DNA of 64,000 bases from Branchiostoma floridae (taxonomy: Eukaryota > Chordata > Leptocardii > Amphioxiformes > Branchiostomatidae), in the NCBI RefSeq assembly GCF_000003815.2, contig NC_049979.1, positions 7,220,729-7,284,728 of the forward strand. Reading direction: 5' to 3'. Within the stretch, counting starts at the first letter, position 1. Every line of letters starts with the position of its first letter. The notes beneath the pieces are model-generated. The model was not told the origin of the DNA. It made no database searches and saw only the letters and a program-made list of their open reading frames with translations. Shown here one piece after another: positions 11,301-23,062 of this stretch. The position numbers and the translations under genes were made by a program.

Positions 11301-14300
11301 TACACTATAACAGTGGTCCTCAGCCACTCGGGTGTCCCAAATCGAGGTCATTGAGCTCAGTGGGCAGACCAGCTGTCTATGAATTATTCCACACTACTTT
11401 CTGGGAGGGTCTGCAGTACCAGAGAATACCACTAGGGATCCCCAAGTCACCAAGAATTTTGGGGACCTCAGTATTTAACCGCCCACATTGCAAAACCCAT
11501 ACAAATCCATCCGATCTTGAGTTATAGGTTCAAACACGAAGACACAGGCAAAAACAATACCCCTGTAGAAAGAATATGGAAGTTAAACACACATCACTAC
11601 CAGCGGACCAGCCCCCTGCTGTAGTGGCTTGCACATGTGTGGCCCAAGGGCTACAGAAATGGAGATGGGCGCCACCCCTATGCATCTGTTACTGATGTAC
11701 GGGCAACTTTAACTTTAACTGTAGAAAGAAACCTTCCTTCACGGTGATGACAATTTCTGTTTCCAACCAGGCTAACATTGGGTGCGGAGAGTGAGGAGCT
11801 GACCCCCTGCGTGGATGAGGAGTTTGAACACTGCCTGGTGGACTTTAAGGAGGCACAGGACATGCTGAAGAAACTGGACTTTGTGGAGGGTAAGACATCA
11901 GTTTCTGAGACAAACCCAAGATTTAATACATGGCACCAACAAACTGTCAGACTAGTTTTGGGGGTACTAGTAAAAATTTTTTAATGAGGCTACTCTTCAA
12001 TTCCTATCAACGTCTAATCTAAGCCTCCCATGTCATGTTACAAAGAAGTATTGTTAAATTACTTAATTGTTATTAACTTATCAAAATGTGACTGAATGTG
12101 GTATGTAGGGGAAGAAGGTCTGTGGCATCTTAGCTTTTAGATAGCTCTAACCATCAGGGTATTTCCAGGATGTGGACTGACTCAAGTTCACTTTTGGTTT
12201 ATTAGAGAGAAGAAAAGAATTTTAAAAATACGTCAATGAAGGTTAGACATCCAGGTACTAAGATGAGCCAAAAAACAGTTACTCAAGCAACTGGATATGG
12301 TTTTGTAAACAGTCAGATGCTTCAGATGGCCTCCACTGTCTTTCTTCAGTGACACTGAAGTGATCTCGGAGAAACTGGCCTTTTATATCCAAACTATGAA
12401 TGTTTTAAGAATACATTTTCACCAAACTGTGTATTTGGCAGGTGCCTCTGGTCGCACCTCCCCTGACCGCCAGCCCTGCCCAGGTCCCAACTGCTCTGCC
12501 TACGGAGACTCTGTGTACAACAACCTGTGCTCCAAGTGCTACAGAGTCCTCACGGCTGCCAACTCGGGGACCCAAACAGACCAGGATGGCAAGAAGAACA
12601 CGCAAACACAGGTAAGATACTGGGATCTCCTTGTTAAACGCTAGATTATAGCATGTAGTGGACGGAAGTCAAAGGAAGCATAATGAAAATGATTGTCAGC
12701 GTTCAGCATAATTTTCTTGGTTTCAGATTGATATAGATAGCTCACAATAGAAACACATATGGGCAAGAATGAATTATCATTATTTCAGACAAAAACTCAG
12801 TCGAGTTTATCCTGTTAGATATTGAAGTATACCACACTTGTATTGACTGATGCATACCACACTTGTATTGACTAATGTTCCCATATGGGCGCTCTTCAGG
12901 ATGCCCCTGGACAGCCCAGCTCTGCTGCCCAGCAGACAACCTCCCAAACCTGCCCCACCTCTCCAGACAGGCAGTCCCAGTGGTCCTACAACTCCCAGTC
13001 GCCAGGGGGCTCTCCTGCAAGGGGCCGGGGCCGCAGGAACAGTGGCGGCAGGGGACCCAGTCTCTACTACTGTAACTGTCCCCAGTGTGCAGGTAAGGGT
13101 TTGTCTGTTCTACCAATGGACAGGATTTTTAAAACTTCGGTTGTTGTACTAACACTGTGGGACATGTTTTTCTTCTGAAACAGGCGAGTAAGAGAACATT
13201 CTCATCTTTGTTGTTTCATACTACTACACTGAATGGTAGGGAAATGTTTGCGTTACTAAAACTGAACTGGCAAAAAATGTGATGATGACAATTATACGAT
13301 CCAAGCGAAGGTTGCCAAATTTGGACATCAGTTGGACAGCTTGCATTTTACTTCCCCTCCAGCATGCCCCCTGACCTCTGGCCCCTCCCCTCTCGTCCTG
13401 ACCTATGACCCAGAACCCGTGGCCAGTGCTGCGAACCCCAGATGTAGAGCCTCCCAGAGAAATGAGGTGCCGCACCAAAGCGAAGAAAACCGATCCCCCG
13501 TCTCCGCAAAACTGCTGCGGCTGTCATTGGTCGAGGAGAACCTGTATCCCGGAGATTGGCGTGTCCGGCGTAGGGACCTGCAAGATCAGTTGAGCGGCAT
13601 CCCCAACATCGTGGAAGTGGTGGCGGTGGATAGGAAGGAAACAGCGCCTCGTCACGGCGGGACGTGCAACGACATTGCGTGGACCATCGTTGTGCGCTGG
13701 CATGGCCGCCATCCCCGGCGTCTGGTCCTACACAGGTTCCCTGGGCTTCAGTCGAATGTATCACTGACGCTGGCTGACTTGTAACCATTTCTTGTAGAAG
13801 GGCCAATCATTTTTCAACATCAGCTCGCCACAAAACTTTTGTCCTTGTCAGGGCACAAATGGGGCTGGTTGTCCAATGTGTGGCTCAGAGATAATCAGAA
13901 TTGAAACAAGTATTTTTTAGGTCGTCAATGAAGAAGCAAGCTTTTTCAGTAATTTTGCTTCTTCTCGTGCCAAGTGTAATATAAAAGACCACCAGTTTTA
14001 TTGTAATGTCTTTTTTCAAACATTGCTGTGCAATATGTTTATCATGTTTGTGTCCTTATATTGAAGGCCAGAGGCTTGAGATGTTTTTATTGTTCTGTTC
14101 CTTGCATGTCATTGTGATGATTTTTAGCTGATGTCATTCATTTGTAATTTTACTTGTTATTGTTATGAGTTCCCTGCATTTTATGAATGAATGCAAGCGT
14201 ATGCATGTACATTGTGCCATGTTACCATGTAGTTTAGTGCCATTTAATGTAGTGCTGTAGTGATACATGTATGTAGTGTAGTGCCATGTAGTGTTTTGTT

Positions 14301-15961
14301 GTCTGCATGATGTTTAAAGATAATGTAGCAGTGTGGCATGCAAACATGTAAAGACATTTGTTCATATTGTTCATTTTGTTGCATTTTTAATGCTGTTATT
14401 AGTGTTTTTGTTGTTGTTGCTAACTGTTGACTTCAATAATTACTCCACAACCATGTTTCAACTCAGAACTCAGGTCCAAACAATTCTTCTCAAACTGAAA
14501 TTGCTAACAATGCTCAAAAACTGTCCAATCCTTCTCAACAACCTGCTAATACCTGGTAATACTTTTCTGTTGTTTTTTTGTAAGTTGCTCATGAAGGATA
14601 CAACAGTTGGCTTTGTTGTCACACCTGTTTGTTATGTTCAATGTATTTTTTTAAAAAGATTCAATTTCATGTTGCAAAGATGTTGTTTTACAAACAACAG
14701 AAAAAAGTACTATTTTTCATACCCAGGACAAACTGAGCCAATAAACATGTCTACTTTTCCACAGTTTTGTTGTTTTCCTGGTTTTTATATTTTGGTATGA
14801 GAAGAACAGCACAAAATGAAGAAAGGGGTGCTCAAAAGTGGACTGTGCCTGCAAAAAAATCAATATGAGAGTGCCATAAAGATGCTATAGTTCTTCAAAA
14901 AGCCTAAAAGACCCTATGGCATAGCTTTTTAAAAAAAGCAGACAGTAGAACTTTGAGCATTATTTGATTTTGTGTGACAGAATTTGCAGCAGACATAAAT
15001 GCATATATGAAGAAAGTCTGCTGGATGAGAACATGAGCTGGTCAGGATCAAGTTTGAAGATTGCCGTCAACAATACTTTAAAGAGGAACATGAAGGGAAA
15101 CGTACAGCATGTATGGAAAGTTCACTCCATGTGGCATTCTAACTAAAGCAGTCATCACCCCAGACAAACAGAAGAGTTTTCCTCTCACCAGGGTACTGTG
15201 AATAAGCACAGGTTCAGAAAGTTTAGGTGACCACTCTACCATCTGGACCACTTTCTGTAAGATCTGTCGGGCATCCTACATACAGACCTCTACTACAATC
15301 AGCCTCTCGGTACTGTGGGGTTGTTAGTCCCTCCAGCACACACAGACCTAACACTGCAAACCTTAACTCAGGCACTCAGGCGCTCAAACCCCCCACCCCC
15401 ATACTCTAACACCTCTCCTTCCACTCCTCAGGTGTTCAGTTCCAACTGGACTGGATGTCGGCCCCACAATGTCTGCGTTTGTCCAACTACAACACCACCA
15501 TCACACACATGCCCAACCGCGGCCACCAGCCCTTTGGCCCCCACCACGTGCTGGCCGACATCTCCGTCAACAGCGGCCGCATCTACTGGGAGGTGTTTGT
15601 GGGGAACAGCCGGGGGTTCCGCGTCGGGGTAACGTACGATCGCGATTACCCGGCCAGGGAGTTCCTTGGGGGAAACAACTACTCCTGGGCCCTGAGGTAC
15701 GACTACATGTGTACCTTAGACGGGGTGATCCGCTTCCAAGCCATTCACGATTGCCGCGAGGTTGTTGTCGAGGTCGACACACTCCCACGCTCCCTCGGTG
15801 TCCTGCTCGACTACGATAGGGGCCGTCTGTCATGCTATAACGTTGGGCGTGGCCACATTTTCACGTTCTTCTGCAGCTTCCGGGAGCCGATCGTTCCCGC
15901 GTTCGACGTGTGGAAGGGCTCGATCAACATCCGCACGGGTCTTCCTCCCAACTCCCTGTAG
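4920..15961 (+). CDS. TRIM-like RING/B-box/coiled-coil/COS protein with an A20-type zinc finger and a SPRY domain
   Basis: Nine exons join in consistent phase: 4920-5366, 8514-8609, 9115-9252, 10168-10263, 10718-10740, 11771-11889, 12442-12611, 12900-13092 and 15432-15961 (stop TAG), about 603 residues. RING C3HC4 uses Cys10, 13, 26, His28, Cys31, 34, 61, 64, followed by the LVENIVDSY linker seen in MuRF/TRIM54-type proteins. The B-box spans about residues 104-136. Exons 2-4 are coiled-coil-like. EEPTRFVE and MLKKLDFVE match the COS box of microtubule-associated TRIMs. An A20 finger follows (Cys319, 324, 336, 339), then a Gly/Ser/Arg-rich stretch, then B30.2/SPRY (from about residue 428). Role by family: ubiquitin ligase, possibly cytoskeletal. 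The first in-frame ATG is used. Joining A20 to this scaffold is unusual. An extra exon in the 3.1-kb first intron cannot be excluded. Confidence 0.85.
7834..8040 (-). other. coding-like fragment of unknown origin
   Basis: On the minus strand a frame encodes SGYAYTSSMARDFQSVKGQY and DPALLEVLQ and ends at a donor-like CAG|gtaata (7833). The composition is protein-like, but no matching second exon or family was recognised. It could be a stray exon of a mobile element or chance. Confidence 0.25.
8171..8226. repeat. CA-rich simple repeat
   Basis: Interrupted (CA)n with cagacaca units. It produces artificial open frames on both strands. Confidence 0.9.
8330..8450. repeat. dispersed SINE-like repeat, copy A
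   Basis: Shares a block (cactaccag...cccctgctgt...cagggcttcgaaacggagatgggcgc-type order) with 11586-11705 in the same orientation. Two copies in one gene indicate a dispersed family. The SINE nature is an inference. Confidence 0.5.
8798..8945. mobile_element. 148-bp MITE with 30-bp inverted ends and TA flanks
   Basis: The arms 8800-8829 and 8914-8943 are complementary with two mismatches. The left arm begins GCCTCTACCAGGCTCCGCGG. TA is present at both outer edges, consistent with a TA target duplication. The 84-bp centre has no coding capacity. Confidence 0.8.
8966..8991 (+). pseudogene. partial, decayed copy of TRIM-like exon 3
   Basis: 24 of 26 bases match exon 3 at 9133-9158 (KDMVRRETL region). 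The copy lies about 170 bp upstream of the true exon, just outside the MITE at 8798-8945, and lacks an acceptor and flanking exon sequence. The frame meets a stop 21 bases past the match. Confidence 0.65.
9270..9316 (+). repeat. two-copy 26-bp tandem duplication
   Basis: The 21-bp string beginning agaatggttgagtccc occurs at 9270-9290 and 9296-9316, just after the donor of exon 3. Confidence 0.9.
9768..10106. mobile_element. 339-bp hAT-like non-autonomous element
   Basis: The ends CAGGGCTCGAAATAC and GTATTTCGAGCCCTG are inverted repeats typical of hAT termini (CAGGG...). Subterminal gtgcaggta / tacctgcac motifs recur in both orientations. A clear 8-bp target duplication was not seen. It lies in intron 3 of the TRIM-like gene, 61 bp before exon 4. 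Confidence 0.75.
11586..11705. repeat. dispersed SINE-like repeat, copy B
   Basis: Second copy of the repeat at 8330-8450. Shared landmarks are ccctgctgt, gcccaagggct and ggagatgggcgc. Confidence 0.5.
12238..12371 (-). mobile_element. foldback-family copy with hammerhead-like core (degraded)
   Basis: Shares ggttagacatccaggta and cagttactcaagcaactgga with copies at 18168, 41402, 43450 and 50822. On the minus strand the core has CTGAAGA (12349-12343), but the second box reads GAAGC (12323-12319) instead of GAAAC. Probably a remnant of a Penelope-like retroelement terminus. Confidence 0.5.
12442..12611 (+). CDS. TRIM-like gene, exon 7: A20-type zinc finger
   Basis: The exon enters in phase 1 and leaves in phase 0. 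It encodes PCPGPNCSAYGDSVYNNLC followed by SKCYR, a C-x4-C-x11-C-x2-C pattern with the NLCSKCYR core of A20 zinc fingers, which bind ubiquitin in A20, Rabex-5 and AN1/A20 stress proteins. No human TRIM that I know carries this finger. Confidence 0.85.
13363..13784 (+). CDS. possible alternative last exon of the TRIM-like gene
   Basis: Acceptor cttcccctccag ends at 13362. The exon starts with CA, completing the codon split after exon 8 (g|ca, Ala) in the same phase as the SPRY exon. It stays open for 140 codons to TAA at 13782-13784. It is GC-rich, unlike the surrounding intron. The C-terminal part (IVEVVAVDR ... TCNDIAWTIVVRW ... GLQSNVSLTL) has an alternating beta-strand pattern, and I cannot assign it to a named family. 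An AATAAA at 14740-14745 could end this isoform. It would give a protein with A20 but no SPRY. The minus strand here is also open, so chance is possible. Confidence 0.45.
14740..14745 (+). terminator. AATAAA poly(A) signal candidate
   Basis: Canonical hexamer about 960 nt after the stop of the alternative last exon at 13363-13784. It would otherwise be intronic. Confidence 0.35.
15432..15961 (+). CDS. TRIM-like gene, exon 9: B30.2/SPRY domain and C-terminus
   Basis: Acceptor cctcag ends at 15431. The exon completes a Gly codon begun in exon 8 and then reads VQFQLDW. SPRY landmarks are GRIYWEVFVGN, FRVGVTYDR, LGVLLDYDRGRLSCYN and a C-terminal INIRTGLP, as in the COS-class TRIM SPRY domains. 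The stop TAG is at 15959-15961. Confidence 0.88.
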
Positions 15962-16175
15962 GAAGTCACCGTTTCTCAAGACTCGCTCTGTTTGACCTCC
16001 CTTCTGAAGGAGTCAAGTGTTTTAAGAAATTGTAACAAAGATACACTTTAGTACGCACAACATTATACACAGATCAAGAACACCGTACTCTTGCTTGCAA
16101 CAGACATGGCGAAAGCATCTGAGATGAAAACTTTAAGGTGCTTTCAGTATCAGGCCTTCATGTTTTGGAGATGAC

Positions 16176-16615
16176 TATGAGGGGTGATCAAGTTCTCGGC
16201 CTCACCCAGAAACAATAATCACAACTCAAATCTCGAAGCATAGATGTCGAATATAAAGTCTTTTATGAATATGAAATTCATATTATTGTGATTATTACTT
16301 TCCACGCGACACCCAGTAATAGTAGGTAGGAAAGAAGGAAAAAACATGGACAATTGAGCTGCAACCTGAGTCAACTTGCTCTGCTTGAAAGTCAGACACC
16401 CACTACTTGAAATAGGAAGGGAATGCTTATCAAACATGGTGAACTTGACCCACACGTACTTGATCAAAAAGACGTTGCCCAGAAAGTAATGACTGCAATG
16501 ATTTGAAATTTGGAGGGCATTGATGAAAAGCTACATACCACGAAGCTGTGCCTCAAAATTTGAGTTGTGCTCATTATTTCTGGGTGAGGCTGAAAACTTA
16601 TTGATCACCCCTGTA
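16176..16615. mobile_element. 436-bp mariner-like non-autonomous element with TA duplication
   Basis: Left end tgaggggtgatcaag and right end ttgatcacccctg are inverted. Inside them, cagaaa.aataatcacaact-type sequence continues the inversion for about 60 bp on each side (16178-16240 and 16545-16613). TA flanks at 16176-16177 and 16614-16615 fit the mariner/Tc1 target. The gaggggtgatcaa end resembles many invertebrate mariner termini. The internal frame on the minus strand (16219-16467) is too short for a transposase. Confidence 0.8.
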
Positions 16616-18167
16616 CACAGGTTGAACGACAGATCAGGAAAGAGCAGGGTAGCTTTTCATTTCATGTGAATGTTTCAAGGTTTTCAGAAGTTTGGTCAAA
16701 CTCAGCAAGTCTTGTAAAGGTGTTGTATTGTGTCAGGTACAGTCCTATAGTAGGCACAGTAGTTAGTTTGCATATTGTGGTTACTATGCAAAATGTATTT
16801 GGTGTGCTGTTATAACTAGCTAGTGTGCCAGTATTAAAAAAAACAGTTTATGTGTACTCAGGAATATACTCAAGTATATAGACTATTACTGGTTTGTGCA
16901 CACAAGTTGTCATATCTATATGGTTAATAATTTGTTGTCACTACAGTTTGGTGCATTTTGATTTGTGTCAAAAGTTGCTCTATATCATATCCACCATCCA
17001 AAGGAATTTAACGGTATTTAGTGGTGCTATGAAATCCTTTTTTTGCGTGTTTATAGTTGCATTATTTTATATGAAATATAGTGGTATTTATGGAGGATTT
17101 TTACAAATTTAATGAGAATATCGCATTCATGGCTTTCCAGTAGAGTAAATGTGTGCTACATGAAGCGTTAACCCAACTGTTAACAACACTAACCAAACAT
17201 TTGATAACTAACGAGGCATTGGTTACCAAATATCCTCTAGGGAGCTAAGAGAAGTGTCTAGTTTGCCTTGATGATACATAAATGTGATATGTACCTTGAT
17301 GTTTGACATGAGATTATCAAGATTAACCCTTTTACACACCTTTATAGTATCTTTAGATACCTATCTTACTATTGCTACTACTACTACTACTGCTACAAGT
17401 TCTACTATCTAACGTGTAGTCATGCATATCGTTGTGGCTGGGGCATCTTGTACTGTGAATTAGATAATAACTTAGTTACATACACACACACATATATATA
17501 TAATATATTATCCTTACAAAGCAGTATTTGAATTCAATACTTGTACTGTAGAGTACCAACAACAACAGCTTGGGGCTATACCATCGCATTTAAACAAGAA
17601 CACATAATGTGTTGTATAAAAAGCACATATAGTGCATGGATAACACATGTAGTATATCACAAACTCTACTTTACTCTACCCAAGGATAGACTTTAACATG
17701 TTGTTGTTAGAGTACTAATCAAATCACTACTGTACACTGTCTTATACCGTCTTGTTTGGCAAATATAAAGTGACAGTAGTGTAGCGGGTAGTCGGTGTTT
17801 GCTATCCAAGCTATTTATAACTTGTATGTAAGTTTGGCAAGTGTGTAACTTTTAATATAACGCCACAAGGATCCTAGCTGGCATGTACCCTTTGGTCCTG
17901 CCTTGTAACGGTGGGTGGCAGGACAGATCCTTGCTTTGTCGCTGTCAGAAAGATCTAGTCACCACTTAGAATGTTCTAGCTTTCATGCACTTCACAATCC
18001 TGTCTTTGGACCTGCTTGTGATTTTTGTGATTAAGACATGGGGACAGATCAGTCCTGACAGATTCACACATACATAAGGGATCAAACACTGGATAAGGCT
18101 GGGTTGATGTCTCCTGCTTACTGTGGAGCTCAGTTTCGTGAACGTTGAAGTAAGCAGCTGCTCACCA

Positions 18168-18290
18168 AATAGCAATTACTCAAGCTAATGGGTATGATTT
18201 TGGAATGACTTTTTCCAAAATCATATCCAGTTCCTTAAGTAACTGTTATTTGTCGTATCTTACTACCTGGATGTCTGACCTTCATTGATG
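18168..18290 (+). mobile_element. foldback-family copy, core lost
   Basis: gggtatgattttggaa and ttccaaaatcatatcc form an inverted pair within 18185-18227, with outer arms ttactcaag / cttaagtaa. The right flank ends ctacctggatgtctgacctt, the family signature. No hammerhead boxes remain between the arms. Confidence 0.6.
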
Positions 18291-21200
18291 TAAGCAGCTG
18301 CTCCACTCAGGCCTTACACAAAGATGGATGCCAAGTGTTACCACTCTTTGGTGACAAACATAATAAAGTTGCAATATCGGTCCAAAATTTTACAAAATCA
18401 GCACAGTATTAAGCTTGTACCAAGTGCATCTTTGTTTAGACCCTGATGTGATGGAAGATCTTTAATGGTACATTGCAAGGATCTGTTCTACCATCTGCTC
18501 TTAACACAGCTACCAGTTGTGCCCACCCAACTCTAAACAAAGCAATTCAAGGCCTCAACCACACTGAACAGCAAAATATTCACATGTTCTCGGTGGCTTT
18601 TGCCAAAATATGATGCTTCCAAGGAGCTAGGACAGCTGTTTTATACTGTGTCCAAAACAGATACTGTAAGATTGCAGCTACACTGCATTCATGTTCCACA
18701 AGGACCCTTTCCTTTTGAAATGGACCAGTCCACAAACAGCAGTTGCATTCAAAGGCTGGGAGGAATTGAAGCATCTTTTAAAAAGATCGGATCATCAAAC
18801 CAACTACCTTGGGAATGAAAGCTTTTGAATTTTAAGTTTGCTTTTGTTTTGTTTTACGAGGACATATTTCGTCATCAATTTTTATATTTTGACTCGGAAG
18901 TTTACATCCTTATGATTTGAGAAAACCTTGTCGACACACCATTTCAAAAGAAGGGTCCTAGGGCTGGGAACAATGGACAATGTCCAAAGAAAGCTTGCGA
19001 CAACTTGCTGCTTTTCCACATATTATAGTGCAATATTTGACTAAGACAATTATACCTCTGGCTATCATACTTATTATTCCATATATGGAAACATTGATGT
19101 TTGTTGTTGATAAAGCTTTTGATATGGTATCTCCAAAAAGGGAAGCTTTCTGACCAATGCTCTGATATTTGTATCAGTAATGTTGCATGTTGACATGAAT
19201 GTTCTGGGCAATTACTGCATCTATACTAGTACTGAACCTTTAAAATCTGATGTCTGTTATCCCAGATACTAGTAGTTATTGCAATGGTTTGCAAAATATG
19301 TTCCAGGCAGCTAAGCCAAATTTAAGAGCACAATCCATACAACAGCAAACAGACAGGCTTTAAAAACAACTGAAAACCACAACAATAAAAGAGTGGTATA
19401 AAAAGTCTGGTCAGGATGACTTTTTTGCACAAAACAGTGTTAATATGCTGAAATCACTATTAGCTAAAACACATTCTTTTTTTGTCCCCCAAAGACAACT
19501 TACAGACCATTATTTTTTTGCTGTTGAAGGCCAAAGACTTGTTTTCTGTTGTATGGCTTGTGTTCTTTTGTAATGCTGTTGTCACTTTACTTTTTTTACT
19601 TGGACCATGCCACTGATTAGTGGATTTCTGTGTAAAACAGATATCTACATGTATTTAGTCTGGATAAGAAAAGCTGTATGTCTACATCTTGTTTTAAAAG
19701 TAGGGGTTGACTTACAATACACCTTTTTTGGTCTGACACATGGTCTGACTCAGCCATAAACTAAAGACATGGGGGCAAATTTGTTCTGAACTCTACAGTG
19801 TTTGTTGTGTGAGCATCCTATGACCATATCCTCACCAAAATATTCTTGGACACTCTCACGCACGACGAAGGAAGCTACATAACCACGAATACATGTGAAC
19901 AAAGGTCCGAGCCACCACGTCTGTTACTACTCACATGAAATAGTACTCACCAGTAGCTTTTCTATCCAAAATTGAAGACAGTACAACAATAAGCATGTGG
20001 CCCAAGGATGAGATTTCAGGGTACATTTTTTCCTGCTTGAAGCATTACAAACTGCCACATCAATGCAGTAGACTCAGGGTCAACCACATTATTGTGCATG
20101 GTTATAATATCATCTGCTGCCTATTTAGATCAATGTATGTGTAGAGACTGTTTAACAAATGTGTATTCTGACAGCAAATACTACTAGGTGTTGCACAATG
20201 ATAGTATTACATGTAATTGTAATGTGTGTCTAATCCTGACCCCACAATATTCTAACTTTCACTAGGTTTTATATGCCACCTAGGAAAGTATGCACTCATT
20301 GGCTTGAAAGAGTTCTGAAGGAAAATTACACATTATAGGTTTTTAAAAAAAATGCTTAGAAGCAATCTGTTGCAAAGTTTGTGGTGAAGAAATGGTTATA
20401 TGCAGTTTCCTGGCATGTATCAAGGAAAAGCTAGAAAACACAAATGCTTGAGCTGTACACCATGTTAATTGACATTTTGAAGTTCAAAATAACCAGTATT
20501 TTATCAGATTTTTTAGCTTTCCTTGATCTGACCTGGCAAAGCTACATTGTACTTATTCTTCCTGTGAGCACAAATTTGCAATGAAGACAAGTGAAGGAAA
20601 AATGTTTAAAATGATGTGCCGTTCACTGTTAGCTTCTTGTGGGGTTGTGGTTTTTAGATACACAAAAGAAGCGAATGTGGTAGATACTGTCATGGTACAG
20701 TTAGTGCAGAAGGACACACTGTTCTTATGGAGTTGTATTGACTATTGTGAACGGGCTGTTGGATGTTTTATACCCGTTTGTGTGTTCACCGTTTACTCAC
20801 ATTTTCTAATGGCTGCTAGTAGGTCAGTGATTGATTGCTTGGCAATACAAAGTAGAAATAGATAATATATATCTATATATCTATATATGTAATACTACAA
20901 GAGTTGCACAAGTATGTTAGATAACACAGTCATGCAGAGTTTATTCCAAACTTATACTTGGAGTGGACCTTCTTATATCAAAGTGTATGACTTAGTGGAG
21001 GTTTGTATCTGTAGACCGTTCCGTTTGTTTGCCTTAATCAGAGCATGGTGAGCACAGTGCACGTCTGTGTGCCTGTAGGAGTTACCGTTCTAGTCTTACT
21101 ATGTGCCAATATCTAACGTGATTTGAGCCAGGTGCTACTGTTGTGACATATACAAGATGAGGGGCCATTTGTACTACTCAGTAATTAATACAAGAAATTG

Positions 21201-22890
21201 CTTTACAGCAGACTCAGGTGTCTGTAGTCTTCATTTTTTCCTGCTGTCTTCATTATTCATAGTTATTGAGGAGTCCTAATGTTAGTATTGATCTTGATGA
21301 AGTTGGTAAGTAATCACAACCAATGGTAGACATCAGTAGTCATCACTATTTTGGCCAGGGCCTGCTTTTGGCAGTGCAAACAGTAGTATACATGTATCTA
21401 CAAAGAGAAATGCCATTCATACAAGGTTTAAACTGGAAGACAATGGCTGCAACTACAGTTGATAAACCCTGAAAGTAACATGATGAAACAGAGTTCATCA
21501 GATCCAAATATTTGTCTTACTTTGAATGATGAAGTATCAAAGTCTTGTCACCTCTTCCCGAGCATGAGCTACCACCAAAACTCGTCAATAGCTTATCCAA
21601 AACATATTTTTTTAAAAGGAAGTTCTGCTGCCAATACCAAGAAAAGCAAACATGATGCCCAAATCTTTGATACTTCTGATACATGTTACCCATTTGTAGG
21701 TTCTTGAGTTATACTGTCATGAGTTATACCACATACAAACACTACCTAAAACATAAGCCTTCTCAGGATACACAGCATTGACATGAAATCTAATCTACCT
21801 GAATAACTGCTTAAGAGGCAGACCCAGATGGCACATTAGTTCTCCCATCTGTATGGAAAGTAGTTTGCAGTCGAAAGGGCAAGGCAGGGCAAACTCCCTT
21901 TCCCAGCATAAGAGAACCTAGCCAGCAATGAAAATCCCGAACCCCCAAATATGCCTCACGCGAAGTCTGCAAGAGGCTAGCTGCAGACAACCTTCATGAT
22001 ACTGCTGTCTATTTAGAACAAATGAAAGGCACAAAAATGAATGTGACACATAGGTATAAACTGCAGAGTTTAATTCTGGATTCCTCCACTTAACACTTCA
22101 TTCTTTTCCACATGGTGGAAACTTCCTGACTGTTAGCATAGCCAGCACAGTACTTTGGTTGTGCAGATGTTAATACTTGTAAGGGTGTCTCAGGCCATTT
22201 CTACTGATGGCGTCCATGTCTGCATTGCTTTCTGATCATTTATCCTGCAGGAGAGGGGAAACCTTGACCCCTGAGACATGTTCTGACCGCCGAGACATGT
22301 TGTGCAGGATCTGTAAACTTTTATTGCAACCTTTTTATTCCTTTTTGTTCAAACATGCATGACCCTTAGAGGATGCCATCCTTAGAAACAACTCGACACC
22401 CTAATGTCTGAATATGTCACAGAGGAGAGCTACACTGTATTCCTTGCGTTACCTAATTTCTACAACAGCATTTGCTTCACAGATAACAGCACTTGTGACT
22501 TGACTCTAGGAGAAAAATAAAACGTTTTAAAAGTAAAGACCATCAGAAGGGTCTGTGTGCATGAGTGACAAGCAAAGCATGAAGAGCCTCCTATCAGCTG
22601 GGCACAGTACTGCTGCAGAATTGTTTCAGGATTTCTCATTGGAAAGGCCATCACTATATTACAAGGGCATGAAACAAGCCTAGTAGACAAGCTTTCCATC
22701 ATTCTTACATACATGTGAATGTTCAGATGAGGCAATTTTCAGCCTGCTGACAATAAGAGGAGAGAGTAACTCTGAAACCCGTCTTTGCAGAAGGCCGAAA
22801 TGAGACCGGGTTTCTTTTGTGTCCTTCACATATGCATCTATCCCCCATACTAAATGTGAAATTTCAACTTCTGTCCTTGCTACATGACAC

Positions 22891-22896
22891 TTTATT
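22891..22896 (-). terminator. AATAAA poly(A) signal candidate for RBM25
   Basis: TTTATT on the plus strand reads AATAAA on the minus strand, about 170 nt beyond the RBM25 stop. Further candidates lie near 22316-22340. Confidence 0.5.
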
Positions 22897-23062
22897 CCCA
22901 ACATTAAAAGCAGAGAGGTCCAGAGTAGTAGAGAGTAAGGCTATTTTACATGCCAGTCTGAGTTACCGGTAGTCTACAAGCATTGGAAAAAGTAAATGTA
23001 ACCAATTGTACCATTATATTTACATGTCAGACTCTAAAATATTCTCCCCCACCCTATCACAG

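Larger units (their letters stand above)
15962..23062. other. tail-to-tail region: 3' UTR of the TRIM-like gene, intergenic DNA, 3' UTR of RBM25
   Basis: No further protein-coding gene was recognised; open frames such as 20581-20865 are AT-rich and featureless. Plus-strand AATAAA hexamers at 18362-18367 and 19384-19389 are candidate ends for the TRIM-like transcript. The region holds a mariner-like element (16178-16613), a foldback (18168-18290) and AT microsatellites near 17488-17510 and 20866-20889. Confidence 0.55.

Noticed and set aside
13348-13806. 152-codon minus-strand frame opposite the alternative TRIM exon
   Set aside because: No splice sites or domain; probably a by-product of high GC. 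It does weaken the case for the plus-strand exon.
14333-14800. 155-codon open frame on the plus strand
   Set aside because: Leu/Phe-rich translation of T-rich intron or UTR sequence; no domain, no splice support.
20581-20865. 94-codon open frame on the plus strand
   Set aside because: AT-rich, no similarity recognised, no codon bias or splice context.
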